Source of the DNA: Mycolicibacterium sphagni | Lineage (GTDB): Bacteria; Actinomycetota; Actinomycetes; Mycobacteriales; Mycobacteriaceae | Direction: 5' to 3' | Assembly (NCBI RefSeq): GCF_013337765.1 | Contig: NZ_VBSB01000002.1 | Coordinates: 62,001 to 126,000 of the forward strand | Length of the DNA: 64,000 bases | Shown here: piece by piece, positions 20,087 to 28,485 of the stretch | How the letters are laid out: each line of letters begins with the position of its first letter | Position numbering within the stretch: position 1 is the first letter of the stretch | Program-made: the position numbers and the translations under genes | Notes under the pieces: model-generated | Told to the model about the DNA's origin: nothing | Databases searched by the model: none | Seen by the model: only the letters and a program-made list of their open reading frames with translations

Positions 20087-20106
20087 GACTAGAACGCGTT
20101 CTAGTC
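20087..20106. promoter_or_regulatory. KstR-type operator (perfect 20-bp palindrome)
   Basis: GACTAGAACGCGTTCTAGTC is fully self-complementary and contains TAGAACGCGTTCTA (20090-20103), an exact fit to the published KstR consensus TnnAACnnGTTnnA. KstR is the TetR-family repressor of cholesterol catabolism in mycobacteria. The site ends 8 bases before the DUF3556 start codon. Confidence 0.85.
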
Positions 20107-20212
20107 CGGTGGGCGTGAATTCCCGCGCGGCGGGACTGTCTCATCGAGCAGACGCAAACGTGCTCAATGTCGCGGTGTGTCGGAGTCCTTTTCGTCTGCT
20201 CGCGAGGAAAAG

Positions 20213-20728
20213 TCAGGCTTTGGCGGGCGGGCGGTAGAAGATCACCAGCTGCCCGATGCCGCCGCCCAGACCGAGCACCACCGCGATGAGCAGTCCACAC
20301 CAGCCGTGCAGCCAGGGGTAGACGCTCGTGCCGTGGAACAGCGCGTAGTCCAGGCTGTACTTGCCTGCGCCGGTCGCGGCGAGCGCGACGGCCGCGGCCG
20401 CCAGCACCAGGTTGTACTCCCAGCCCTCCTTGACGATGAAGAAGCCGTTGTGCCGGTGCACGGTCCAGGCCGCAACCAGCATCAGTGCCACGAACCCGGC
20501 GGCCGGGACGGGTGTCAGCAGCCCAACGGCCAGACCGATGCCTGCCGCCATCTCGGTGCTGGCCGCCACCCGGGCGTGGAAGGTGCCCGGCTTCATGCCG
20601 ATGCTTTCGAACCAGCCGGCGGTGCCCTTGATCCGGCCGCCGCCAAAGAATTTGTTGTAGCCGTGGGCGGCCATGGTCAGGCCGAGGACCACGCGCAGGA
20701 TGAGCAGTCCGACACTGTAGGCAGTCAC
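20213..20728 (-). CDS. DoxX-family membrane protein
   Basis: A 171-residue protein with four hydrophobic segments. The N-terminal sequence LILRVVLGLTMAAHGYNKFF is the DoxX signature, and the conserved GWFESIGM follows. DoxX proteins are small integral membrane proteins linked in mycobacteria to a membrane-associated oxidoreductase complex with SodA and SseA; those partners are not here. It ends 134 bases before the DUF3556 start and has the operator region downstream, so it is probably a separate transcript. Confidence 0.88.
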   Translation of the reverse strand: MTAYSVGLLILRVVLGLTMAAHGYNKFFGGGRIKGTAGWFESIGMKPGTFHARVAASTEMAAGIGLAVGLLTPVPAAGFVALMLVAAWTVHRHNGFFIVKEGWEYNLVLAAAAVALAATGAGKYSLDYALFHGTSVYPWLHGWCGLLIAVVLGLGGGIGQLVIFYRPPAKA

Positions 20729-20770
20729 GCAGGTAAACCTAGAGCATCAACCGCCGTGCTGTGCAGATGC

Positions 20771-22537
20771 CTAGCCGACGTAGCCGATCACCGGGTTGGT
20801 GTAGCTCAGCGCGCCACCTTCCATCCAGTGCATCAGCGGCTGGTAGTCACTGTTGGGCGGCTGCGGCATGTAGCCCCGGCTGGTGGCGCCCTCGATCGGC
20901 TGGTTGAACTGGCGCATCCGAAGCACGTTGGCCCACAGGTAATCCTGGATCTGCGACATGCTCGTCAGGTCTTTCTCCTTCTTGAAGACCTTCATGATCT
21001 TGTCCTTGTCCGAACCGCTGTCGATCAGCTCTTCCACGATGTCGTCGAACTCGTCCTTGCTCATCGTGTAGAGGTTGTCGCCGCTGACGGTTTCCGCGCT
21101 GAGGTAGCCCTGTTCCGCGACAATCGCGACCTGGGTTTCCTTGAGGGCCTCCTGAGCGTTCGGGACGTAGCCGAGGTCGATCGAGCTGAGCTGCGAGTAG
21201 GGATTGATGACGTAGAGCCCGCCCCAGCGGTGGTGGCCGTCGACGATCCACAGCCCGTTGTCGGCGGTGAGGATGACGCTCTTGGCCAGCACGGTGCCAC
21301 CGGCGAGGTAATCCTCGAGCAGGTCAGGGTCCTGCAGCGGATCTTCCAGTGCCTTCTGCGCGTCGATCTCGTTCTGCGACGGGATCAGGCTGCTCACCGC
21401 CGCGGTGATCGGGGTGACCGTGATGGCCTGGTTCGGGATTCCCCTGGTGGATCCGCCAGTGATGATCAAGTTCAAAAGTGGTGTATTGCAGGTAGATTGG
21501 CACTGCTCACCGGTGACCGGGTCGGTCTTGAGGTAGGTGTTGAACAGGTTGACGAAGCCGTCGGGATCCTCGTCGTAGGCGGCGATCAGGATCTGCTGGA
21601 GCTGGTGGACGGCGACCATGTCGGGCAGCGGCACACCGCCGGTCGTCATCCGCTCGATGTTCTCGGTGCTGTTCAGAATCTTCGTCGCGGTGCCGGCCAG
21701 CCCGCCGTTGCGGATCCAGTTGTCGACGTAGTACGCGATTTCGGCGTCGGTGGCGGGCCGGCCGAGGGCGACCTGGATGATCTCCTGCACCTTCACCGCA
21801 CGGAACGGGTCGGCCTTGATGAACTGCACGGCGATCATCTGCGTCGACTGACCGGACTGCAGCCGCTGGACATAGATGGCGGCCTGCGCGGCGTCGGTGG
21901 GGGTGCCCAGCACGCCGCGGTAGAGCAACTGCACGTAGGTGTCGGCGGTGCCGCCGCTTTCCCGGTAGAACTCCCGGGTGCTGGCGATCTGCGCCACCAC
22001 CAGCGGCTCGGGAACCCCGATCCGCAATTCCATGGTTCCGATCGCCAATTCCTTTGCCGTGGGAGCGCGTCCGAGCAGCTCGAGGTAGTAGCTGTTGACC
22101 TGCTGCTGGCGGAAGGCTGTGGACTTGTAGAGGCTGCTCACCACCGCCGCGGTCCCCTGCGAGTTCAGCAGGTTGGTGTAGCGCTCCAACTGGTCGGCGG
22201 TGGGGTCGGCCCGCAGGATCTCGCGGAACAGTCCGGTGACGATTTCGGTGGACGTGCTCGGGTCGTCGTTCGCCGTGACCACCCGGGCAGGGCGTCGGGA
22301 TGCCGCCGTTGGCCGTGCGGTCGCCTGTTGACGAGTCGCGACAGGGCGCGCCGCAACCCGCGCACTGCGCGGGTGAACCGCAGGCCGATGCGTCGCGCCG
22401 CGCGCCGAGGTCGCGGTGGATGTCGACGCCCCACCCTCGTCGGCCGACGCGATCGCCGGTACCGCGAGCATCGCCGCACCGACGCCGGCCGCCACCGCAC
22501 CAGCTTGAAGCCACCGCACCACAGCCACATCCGCCAT
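20771..22537 (-). CDS. Secreted protein with DUF4214-like repeats and a ParB/sulfiredoxin-like segment
   Basis: A 588-residue exported protein. Signal peptide 1-32 (ending ASA), then a basic Thr/Arg/Ala-rich linker (35-90). Residues 95-300 hold repeated helical units of the DUF4214 type (YLELLGRAPTAKEL, YVQLLYRGVLGTPTD, VALGRPATDAEI), usually found in extracellular proteins. Residues 390-480 resemble the ParB/Srx fold: an index segment followed by LTADNGLWIVDGHHRWGG (423-440) with the DGHHR core. That fold is normally cytoplasmic (DNA partition, nuclease or kinase-like). Two Cys at 346 and 350 may form a disulfide. I know no such combination in the literature; function unknown. Confidence 0.8.
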   Translation of the reverse strand: MADVAVVRWLQAGAVAAGVGAAMLAVPAIASADEGGASTSTATSARGATHRPAVHPRSARVAARPVATRQQATARPTAASRRPARVVTANDDPSTSTEIVTGLFREILRADPTADQLERYTNLLNSQGTAAVVSSLYKSTAFRQQQVNSYYLELLGRAPTAKELAIGTMELRIGVPEPLVVAQIASTREFYRESGGTADTYVQLLYRGVLGTPTDAAQAAIYVQRLQSGQSTQMIAVQFIKADPFRAVKVQEIIQVALGRPATDAEIAYYVDNWIRNGGLAGTATKILNSTENIERMTTGGVPLPDMVAVHQLQQILIAAYDEDPDGFVNLFNTYLKTDPVTGEQCQSTCNTPLLNLIITGGSTRGIPNQAITVTPITAAVSSLIPSQNEIDAQKALEDPLQDPDLLEDYLAGGTVLAKSVILTADNGLWIVDGHHRWGGLYVINPYSQLSSIDLGYVPNAQEALKETQVAIVAEQGYLSAETVSGDNLYTMSKDEFDDIVEELIDSGSDKDKIMKVFKKEKDLTSMSQIQDYLWANVLRMRQFNQPIEGATSRGYMPQPPNSDYQPLMHWMEGGALSYTNPVIGYVG

Positions 22538-22612
22538 GGCACAGTAATTATCATCTGGGGCAATTGGCCATAGCCGGTGTCAACTGGGCTTCATGCGGGC
22601 GACAGCACATGT

Positions 22613-23878
22613 TCAGCCCGACAGTGCCGCCCCCAGCCGCTCCCAATAGTCGTCGACGTCGACGTTCTCGGGGTCAGCGTGCACGCTGATCGTGATGGCG
22701 TCGCCGAGCCCGTGCACACCGTGGGTCAGGCTCATCATCGGCGACAGCCCGGAGAACCCGGCGGCGTGCAGGACGGGGAATCCGCCGAACGACAGATCGG
22801 CGGGCCCGCGGTTGACACTGGACACCACGGTATTGCCGGTGACCGTCGCGCCCCGCGCATCGGGATCGAACTGCCGCACCCCCCACCGCAACAGCGCGGC
22901 GGGTATGGCCGCGGACGCGGCGGCCGATGCCCGCATCGCCGGGTGCTCGCCGCGGCGGCGCTGGGCGGCCAGTTCAGCGCTGATCAGCTCGGCCCGCCGC
23001 GCCCGGTCCACCTCAGGGTGCAAGCCGATGCCGACATTGCGAAAGTTGTTGTGCGCGCCGGGATCCTGCTGCCCGGCCATTGTGACTTCGGCACCGAGTG
23101 TCGAGGTGTCCTCACCCCGCGCGGCGAGATACCCCGCCAGCGCATCGGCGACCGCAACCAGCACCCCGATCGTCACGGTGGGACGGGCAAGCTGATCGCG
23201 CCGCAGCACCAGTGTTCGCACCACCGGCGTGGCGAGCGGCCGCTGGTTGATGCTGAGCAACGGGCATCCCGGCGGGGGCGGCGGCACCAGCCCCGCCTCG
23301 GTGTCGCGGACCAGCTTGCGATGCGCCCGCGCGGCGGCGATTCCGCGCACCGGCAGGAACCCGCGCCGGGCCGTGACCGGCACCGGCACCGGCTGTTCGC
23401 GGCCCAGCAACGCACCAGCCAGCGCGGTCCCCCGGCTACCGTCGGCGAACGCGTGGCCCGTCTGCAGCACCACCACCGAGCCGACCCCGCCGGCCCCGGG
23501 CACTCCTGAAACCTTCGGGAAAATGTGTGCGCGCCAAGTCATTCGGCGAAGATCGAGCGTGTCGCCGCGCAGCCCGGCCGCGGTGTCCAAGCAACCCTGC
23601 CAGTCCACTCCCCCGCCGTGGTGGACAGCGAACTGCTCGGCGCCGACCTCACCGGGACTCCAGCGTGGGTAGCGCCATCCACCGCGCTCGACCACCCGCA
23701 GGCGCAGTTCGTCGCACGCTTGCGCCCGCTGCCGTAGCTCCGCGATCGCGGCGTCCACAGCATCGGGCGAGCCGTCGAAGGCGTACACCACGAGCTGGTC
23801 GTTGGGAACGACGGCCGACAACCAGAACATCTGCGCGTCAACCGCGGTCATCGCTCTGCTGGCTGCCATGTTGACCAT
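22613..23878 (-). CDS. WS/DGAT-like acyltransferase with an altered HHxxxDG motif
   Basis: A 421-residue protein with the overall plan of mycobacterial wax ester synthase/diacylglycerol acyltransferases: N-terminal MFWLSA-type start, central acyl-transfer motif near 142, and a C-terminal DUF1298-like part with SSVNRGPADL and DYWERLGAAL. The catalytic motif reads GHAFADG (141-147): the second His and the Asp are kept, the first His is Gly. In the family the second His is the general base, so activity is possible. Several Met codons near the N-terminus (1, 4, 10) leave the start uncertain. It is divergent from an SDR gene with only 17 bases between them. Confidence 0.78.
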   Translation of the reverse strand: MVNMAASRAMTAVDAQMFWLSAVVPNDQLVVYAFDGSPDAVDAAIAELRQRAQACDELRLRVVERGGWRYPRWSPGEVGAEQFAVHHGGGVDWQGCLDTAAGLRGDTLDLRRMTWRAHIFPKVSGVPGAGGVGSVVVLQTGHAFADGSRGTALAGALLGREQPVPVPVTARRGFLPVRGIAAARAHRKLVRDTEAGLVPPPPPGCPLLSINQRPLATPVVRTLVLRRDQLARPTVTIGVLVAVADALAGYLAARGEDTSTLGAEVTMAGQQDPGAHNNFRNVGIGLHPEVDRARRAELISAELAAQRRRGEHPAMRASAAASAAIPAALLRWGVRQFDPDARGATVTGNTVVSSVNRGPADLSFGGFPVLHAAGFSGLSPMMSLTHGVHGLGDAITISVHADPENVDVDDYWERLGAALSG

Positions 23879-23895
23879 TGTCCTAGGCTGGCTAG

Positions 23896-24699
23896 GTGCT
23901 GCCGCCTCCTGGTCCCAACCGCGCTGCGCTCATCACCGGAGCCTCATCGGGCATCGGTGCCGAGATTGCCCGGCAACTCTCCGCCCGCGGCCACCATGTC
24001 GTCCTGGTGGCCCGGCGCACCGAACAGCTCACGGCGCTGGCCGAGGAACTCGGTGGTCCCAGTTCTGTTGTCGGAGCGGATCTTTCGAAGCCGGCCGATC
24101 GGGCTGCACTCCCCGACCGGGTGGCCGCCCTCGGCCTCGAAGTCGACATCCTGGTCAACAACGCCGGGCTGTCCACCACCGGTCCGGTGTCCGCCGCCGA
24201 TCCCGGCGCCGAGTTGAACGTGGTCGAGGTCGACGTGGCCGCGGTGGTCGACCTGTGTACCCGGTTCGTGGCCGGCATGGTGAGCCGTCGGCGCGGCGCT
24301 GTGCTCAACGTCGCCTCGTTGGGCGCCTTCGGACCTCTGCCTGGCCAGGCCGTCTACGGTGCGGCCAAGGCCTTCGTCCTGTCGTACACCTACGCCCTGC
24401 GCGAGGAACTCAAACCCAGCGGCGTCACGGCCACCGCCCTGTGCCCGGGCCCGGTCAAGACCGGATTCGGCGAGGCCGCAGGCATCTCCGACGCGGACGC
24501 CGAGGCCGCGCTGCCCAAACCGCTGTGGGTGTCGGCCGAGGATGTGGCCAGAGCAGCCGTGGACGGGCTGGCCGCCGGTAAGCCGGTCGTCGTACCGGGG
24601 CGGCTCAACCACGCAGCCACCGTGGTCTATCAGCTCACGCCGAAGCGGCTACTGCTGCCGATGCTGGCCCGCAGCCACCCCAGCCTCAAGCAGAAGTAG
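23896..24699 (+). CDS. SDR-family oxidoreductase (DltE/YqjQ-like)
   Basis: A 267-residue classical short-chain dehydrogenase: TGASSGIG (14-21), NNAG (88-91), S141, Y154 and K158 (YGAAK). The C-terminal extension with TPKRLLLPMLAR is typical of the membrane-associated DltE-like subgroup acting on acyl or keto-lipid substrates. GTG start at 23896; the mRNA has almost no room for a leader. Its last 14 bases overlap the end of the convergent alpha/beta hydrolase gene. Confidence 0.88.
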   Translation: MLPPPGPNRAALITGASSGIGAEIARQLSARGHHVVLVARRTEQLTALAEELGGPSSVVGADLSKPADRAALPDRVAALGLEVDILVNNAGLSTTGPVSAADPGAELNVVEVDVAAVVDLCTRFVAGMVSRRRGAVLNVASLGAFGPLPGQAVYGAAKAFVLSYTYALREELKPSGVTATALCPGPVKTGFGEAAGISDADAEAALPKPLWVSAEDVARAAVDGLAAGKPVVVPGRLNHAATVVYQLTPKRLLLPMLARSHPSLKQK

Positions 24700-25600
24700 C
24701 CGACAGGAAGTCGACGATCCGCTTGCCCACGACGTCGGGCTGTTCGAGCTGCAGGAAATGCCCGGCGTGCTCGATGATCGCCACGTCGCTGCCCGGCGGC
24801 AGGATGTCACGTACCCACGGCGTGAATTCCGGTGTCATACAACCGTCGTCGTTGCCGTGCAGGTACAGGGTCGGCAGCCGGGGCGCCTCGAGCCACCGGG
24901 GATGCAGTTCGGCGTAGCGGGACGGCGGACGGGTGTTGCGGATGGTTGCGCGGTAGGTGCCCAGCGCGGCGCGCCACCGGTCCGGAGAGCCGATCGCGGC
25001 GTCGACGTGGCGCAGGTCCTCGGCAGCGTTGTAGCCGGGTGACCAGCGCCGCCACAGCAGCGGGACGATCCAGGACGGTGAGCGTTCCGGCAGGAACGGC
25101 AGCTGGAAGTAGCTGATGTACCAGCTGCGCACGAACTGCCTCGGCACCAGTCGCAGCAGGGGGCTCCGGTTGGCCAGCGGCCTGCCGACCCGCGGCCGCA
25201 GCGCCGCAGGCGGCGGCACCGACATGACGACGGCCTTCACGAACGGGGTGGCAGGCAACGCGGCCAGGCCGGTGGCGACGGCGGCACCCCAGTCGTGGCC
25301 GATGACGACGTCGGCGTCGGTGGGGTTGCACGCGGCGCGCACCTGCAGCGCGTCGTCCATCACCGCCCCGATGTGATAGCTGCCGTCGGTCGGGATCGAC
25401 GAGGGGACATAGCCGCGCATGAACGGGGCGATCACGCGGTAGCCGGCGGCCACCAGATGCGGTGCCAGCTTTCGGAATCCGTAGGCGGTGTCGGGAAAAC
25501 CGTGCAGGCACAAGGCAATCGGACCGTCATCCTGTCCCCAGGTCAGGGCGCGCAGCTGCACCGCCGGCGCCGAGACGTCAATCCAGCGTGGCTCCGTCAT
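24686..25600 (-). CDS. Alpha/beta hydrolase, epoxide hydrolase/dehalogenase type
   Basis: A 304-residue alpha/beta hydrolase. The nucleophile elbow is GHDWG (101-105) with Asp103, and the oxyanion motif is HGFPD (33-37). An Asp nucleophile with HGxP is the pattern of epoxide hydrolases and haloalkane dehalogenases rather than esterases. The catalytic His is in HAGHFLQLEQP near residue 283. The gene overlaps the SDR 3' end and is 16 bases upstream of the Mce-associated pair on the same strand, so it may be transcribed ahead of them. Confidence 0.87.
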   Translation of the reverse strand: MTEPRWIDVSAPAVQLRALTWGQDDGPIALCLHGFPDTAYGFRKLAPHLVAAGYRVIAPFMRGYVPSSIPTDGSYHIGAVMDDALQVRAACNPTDADVVIGHDWGAAVATGLAALPATPFVKAVVMSVPPPAALRPRVGRPLANRSPLLRLVPRQFVRSWYISYFQLPFLPERSPSWIVPLLWRRWSPGYNAAEDLRHVDAAIGSPDRWRAALGTYRATIRNTRPPSRYAELHPRWLEAPRLPTLYLHGNDDGCMTPEFTPWVRDILPPGSDVAIIEHAGHFLQLEQPDVVGKRIVDFLSATSA

Positions 25601-25616
25601 CGAAACCCCCCGTTCG

Positions 25617-26234
25617 CTAGACCGGATCGAACCCCGAGATGAGCCAACGGTTGTCGACCTTGTCCAGTGTCACCCGGACGCTGGAGGCGGTGTTGGTCGG
25701 CGCGTCGGTGCCCATCACGACGGTCTGGTTCACGAAGAGCAGCACCACGGCGTGGTCGGGCTTGGCCGACACCGATGCCGCGGCAGGCACCTGGGCCACC
25801 GCTGAGATCTTCTTCTCCTTGGCGCCGGGGATGACGACGTTGTTGACCAGCTGGGTGTAGGCGTCCAGGAAACTTCCCGTGAGCCGGTCACGCGCCGCAC
25901 CGAGATCCTTCTCGACGGTCTCGGCCTTGTAGCTCAAGAGCGCGATGGTCGCGTCCTTGGCGACCTGCACCGATTCGGTGCCGGCCCGGGCCGCATCCCG
26001 CCGCGACGAGTCTTCCCACTTCAGGTATCCCGCACCCGCGCCGAGTAGCAGAGCGAGGATCGGCAGGAGTCCGAAAGCCACCGCACTCGCAAGGCTGAAG
26101 CGCCGTTTCGGTGTGGCCGCAGCCTCGGTTTCCAGCCCCGCTGGGCTGTCCTCGGGATCGTCGGTGAGCTCCACCGAGGTGGTCTCGGCCTCGACCACCT
26201 CGGGATCGGGGGTATCGGGCTTGTCAGTCGTCAC
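25617..26234 (-). CDS. Mce-associated membrane protein (orphan Mam/Omam type)
   Basis: A 205-residue protein: acidic, Pro/Thr-rich N-terminus (1-42), one transmembrane helix about 47-70, then an extracytoplasmic domain of about 130 residues with LSYKAETVEKDLGAAR and VDNRWLISGFDPV. This plan is that of mycobacterial Mce-associated proteins, which support stability of Mce lipid importers. No mce genes are present here, so this is an orphan copy like the Omam proteins. It overlaps the next gene upstream by ATGA and the two are evidently a pair. Confidence 0.85.
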   Translation of the reverse strand: MTTDKPDTPDPEVVEAETTSVELTDDPEDSPAGLETEAAATPKRRFSLASAVAFGLLPILALLLGAGAGYLKWEDSSRRDAARAGTESVQVAKDATIALLSYKAETVEKDLGAARDRLTGSFLDAYTQLVNNVVIPGAKEKKISAVAQVPAAASVSAKPDHAVVLLFVNQTVVMGTDAPTNTASSVRVTLDKVDNRWLISGFDPV

Positions 26235-26857
26235 GGCACGAACTCCACTTTCGAGACCTTCGCTTCGTCGTTACCGGTCTTCTTGACCGTCAGCCGCATC
26301 CGCCAGGAGCGGGGCGGCTGGTTGGCCGCACCGGCGTTGGAGGTCGTGACGGTGACGGCGACCAGCACCTGCCCCTCGCTCTCCGTCATCGACTCCAGCC
26401 CGGCCTCGGTCACCTGACCGTCGGATTTCGACTGTGCCTGCTTGACCACCTCGATGAACGGTTGGGACCGCTTGGCGAAGTCGTCGTAGAACGCGTCGGT
26501 AGCCGAGTCGAGGATGCGTTGCACATCCTTGTCGGCCTCGTCGAAGTGGATGGTGGTCAGATTGATCGCGCCCTGCCTGCCGACGCTGACGAAGAGTTCG
26601 TGCAGCTGATCGGTCTTCTTGGCGTCGTAGGCGCGATAGCCGAGCCAGCCGACCAGCGCGCCGAGGGCAACGACGATAACCGTCCCGACGACCAGAGCCA
26701 GCCGAACGTGGGACCACCCGGGCTTCGGCGCCGGGGTCGCCACCGTCTCGCCGGGCTCGTCGGTCGCGGCCTCGGTGGTCTCCTCGGCGTCTTCGAGCGT
26801 GTCAGCCTCTTCTGGCGTGGCGGCCTCGTCCTCGGACGCGGCAGGCTCGTCAGCCAT
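26231..26857 (-). CDS. Mce-associated membrane protein (second of an orphan pair)
   Basis: A 208-residue protein with the same plan as its neighbour: highly acidic N-terminus (1-45), one transmembrane helix about 52-74, and an extracytoplasmic NTF2-like domain ending KVSKVEFVP. ATG start at 26857; its stop overlaps the start of the downstream partner (ATGA 26231-26234). A similar adjacent pair exists in M. tuberculosis (Rv1362c/Rv1363c, from memory). Probable role: accessory to an Mce transporter encoded elsewhere. Confidence 0.85.
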   Translation of the reverse strand: MADEPAASEDEAATPEEADTLEDAEETTEAATDEPGETVATPAPKPGWSHVRLALVVGTVIVVALGALVGWLGYRAYDAKKTDQLHELFVSVGRQGAINLTTIHFDEADKDVQRILDSATDAFYDDFAKRSQPFIEVVKQAQSKSDGQVTEAGLESMTESEGQVLVAVTVTTSNAGAANQPPRSWRMRLTVKKTGNDEAKVSKVEFVP

Positions 26858-26934
26858 TGCTCTCCCTCTGCGGCACTACGGGCCGGATCACCCGCACTGG
26901 GGCGAAAGGCTACCGGTAGGCCCTGTGAGCGCCG

Positions 26935-27408
26935 TCACGGGTGCGCTGCGGCAGCCTCCAGATCGGCGATGACGATTTTGCGCATCCCGAGCATTGCGGT
27001 GGTCGCGGCCGCCGCCCGCGCCGCGTCGGGGTCGGACAGCAGCTCGTAGAGCCGGGTGGGCACCACCTGCCAGCTCAGCCCGAACCGGTCCTTGAGCCAG
27101 CCGCACTGCGACTCCTGGCCGCCGGCGACCAGCGCGTCCCAGTAGTAGTCGACTTCGGCCTGGTCAGCACACTCGATGAGGAACGAGACGGCCTCGGTGA
27201 ACGAGAACACCGGGCCGCCGTTGATCCCGACGAACCGGGTGCCGTCGAGGTTGAATCCGGCCGACAGCACCTCGCCGGGCGTGCCGGGACCGGCCTCGGT
27301 GTAGCGGTTGACGTACTCAATGGACGAATTCGGGAAAATGCCGGTGTAGAACCGCATCGCCTCCTCGAGGTCGTCGTCGAACCACAGCGACGGGGTGATG
27401 GTGGGCAC
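26935..27408 (-). CDS. VOC-fold protein of the PhnB type
   Basis: A 157-residue protein of the PhnB/3-demethylubiquinone-methyltransferase-like VOC group. It starts PTITPSLWFDDDLEEAMRFY and contains VDYYWDALVAGG and GWLKDRFGLSWQVVP, all hallmarks of that group, which usually lacks a full metal site. No enzymatic role can be assigned. ATG start; monocistronic; divergent from the hydrolase gene at 27512. Confidence 0.88.
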   Translation of the reverse strand: MPTITPSLWFDDDLEEAMRFYTGIFPNSSIEYVNRYTEAGPGTPGEVLSAGFNLDGTRFVGINGGPVFSFTEAVSFLIECADQAEVDYYWDALVAGGQESQCGWLKDRFGLSWQVVPTRLYELLSDPDAARAAAATTAMLGMRKIVIADLEAAAAHP

Positions 27409-27511
27409 GGGCGGTCTCCTTCGTTGGGTGTCGTTGGGGTTGACCTGTCGGGGTGCCGAAAGTCATCGCGAACACCTCTGGGTAACGTGCTGTTCAGGTT
27501 CGGCCGAGAGG

Positions 27512-28381
27512 ATGCCCGTGAGCAGCACAACGAGCGGTTCGCAGACCGTTGAGTTCCGGGGAGACAAAGAACTCGCCCTGGTGGCCGACGAGTGGAACCG
27601 CGGCGCGCCGGAGGTCGGCGACCGGCCGACGATCCTGATGCTGCACGGCGGCGGTCAGAACCGGTTCTCCTGGAAGAACACCGGGCAGGTGCTGGCCGAC
27701 CACGGCTTCCACGTGATCGCGCTGGACGCCCGCGGACACGGCGACAGCGACCGGGCGCCCAACGCCGAGTACACCGTGGACGCGCTGTCCACCGACGTCC
27801 TGCTGGTGCTCGAGCAGATCGGCAGGCCGGTGGTGTTGATCGGGGCCAGCATGGGCGGGCTGACCAGCATCCTGGTCGCCGAGCAGGCCGGGCCGCAGAA
27901 GGTGACCAAGCTGGTGCTGGTCGATGTGGTGCCGCGCTTCGAGAAGGGCGGCAGCGCCCGGATCCGGGACTTCATGTTCAGCCATGTGCACGGCTTCGAG
28001 ACCCTGGAGCAGGCCGCCGAAGCCATCTCCGAGTACTTGCCGCACCGCAAACGGCCGAAGAACCTCGATGGCCTGAAGAAGAACCTGCGACACCGCGAAG
28101 GCCGCTGGTTCTGGCATTGGGATCCGGCGTTCCTCACCGCTCCCGACGACGATCCGTTCGTTCGGGTCGAGCGCCTCGAGCAGGCCGCGATCGACCTGAC
28201 GATCCCGATCCTGCTGATCCGCGGCAAGCTCTCCGATGTCGTCAGCGCCGAAGGCGTGCAGGACTTCCTGGCCAAGGTGCCTGCCGCGGAATTCGTCGAA
28301 CTCGCCGATGCCGGTCACACCGCTGCCGGCGATGACAACGACGCCTTCAGCGAGGCCGTCGTCTCATTCGTCACCCGCTAG
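27512..28381 (+). CDS. Alpha/beta hydrolase (Ser nucleophile)
   Basis: A 289-residue alpha/beta hydrolase. I choose ATG 27512, preceded by GAGAG; an open upstream stretch from 27395 is antisense to the VOC gene and not protein-like. A GTG two codons further on is possible. Motifs: LMLHGGGQN oxyanion strand (43-50), GASMGG elbow with Ser113, acid in the SD after the LLIRGKL strand, and His in DAGHTAAGD. The substrate is unknown; similar proteins are annotated as peroxidase- or esterase-like hydrolases. Confidence 0.88.
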   Translation: MPVSSTTSGSQTVEFRGDKELALVADEWNRGAPEVGDRPTILMLHGGGQNRFSWKNTGQVLADHGFHVIALDARGHGDSDRAPNAEYTVDALSTDVLLVLEQIGRPVVLIGASMGGLTSILVAEQAGPQKVTKLVLVDVVPRFEKGGSARIRDFMFSHVHGFETLEQAAEAISEYLPHRKRPKNLDGLKKNLRHREGRWFWHWDPAFLTAPDDDPFVRVERLEQAAIDLTIPILLIRGKLSDVVSAEGVQDFLAKVPAAEFVELADAGHTAAGDDNDAFSEAVVSFVTR

Positions 28382-28485
28382 GTCACCGGACTCGGCCCGT
28401 CACCCGCCGAACGTGGGGAATATCGGTGAAACCGCCGACGATTGTCAACGACACCCCGCACGCTTGGCGCATCGGTGCGCAGGAG

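Noticed and set aside
20177..22573. A 798-codon plus-strand open frame
   Set aside because: Shadow of the DoxX and DUF4214-like genes on the other strand; no motifs and no ribosome-binding site.
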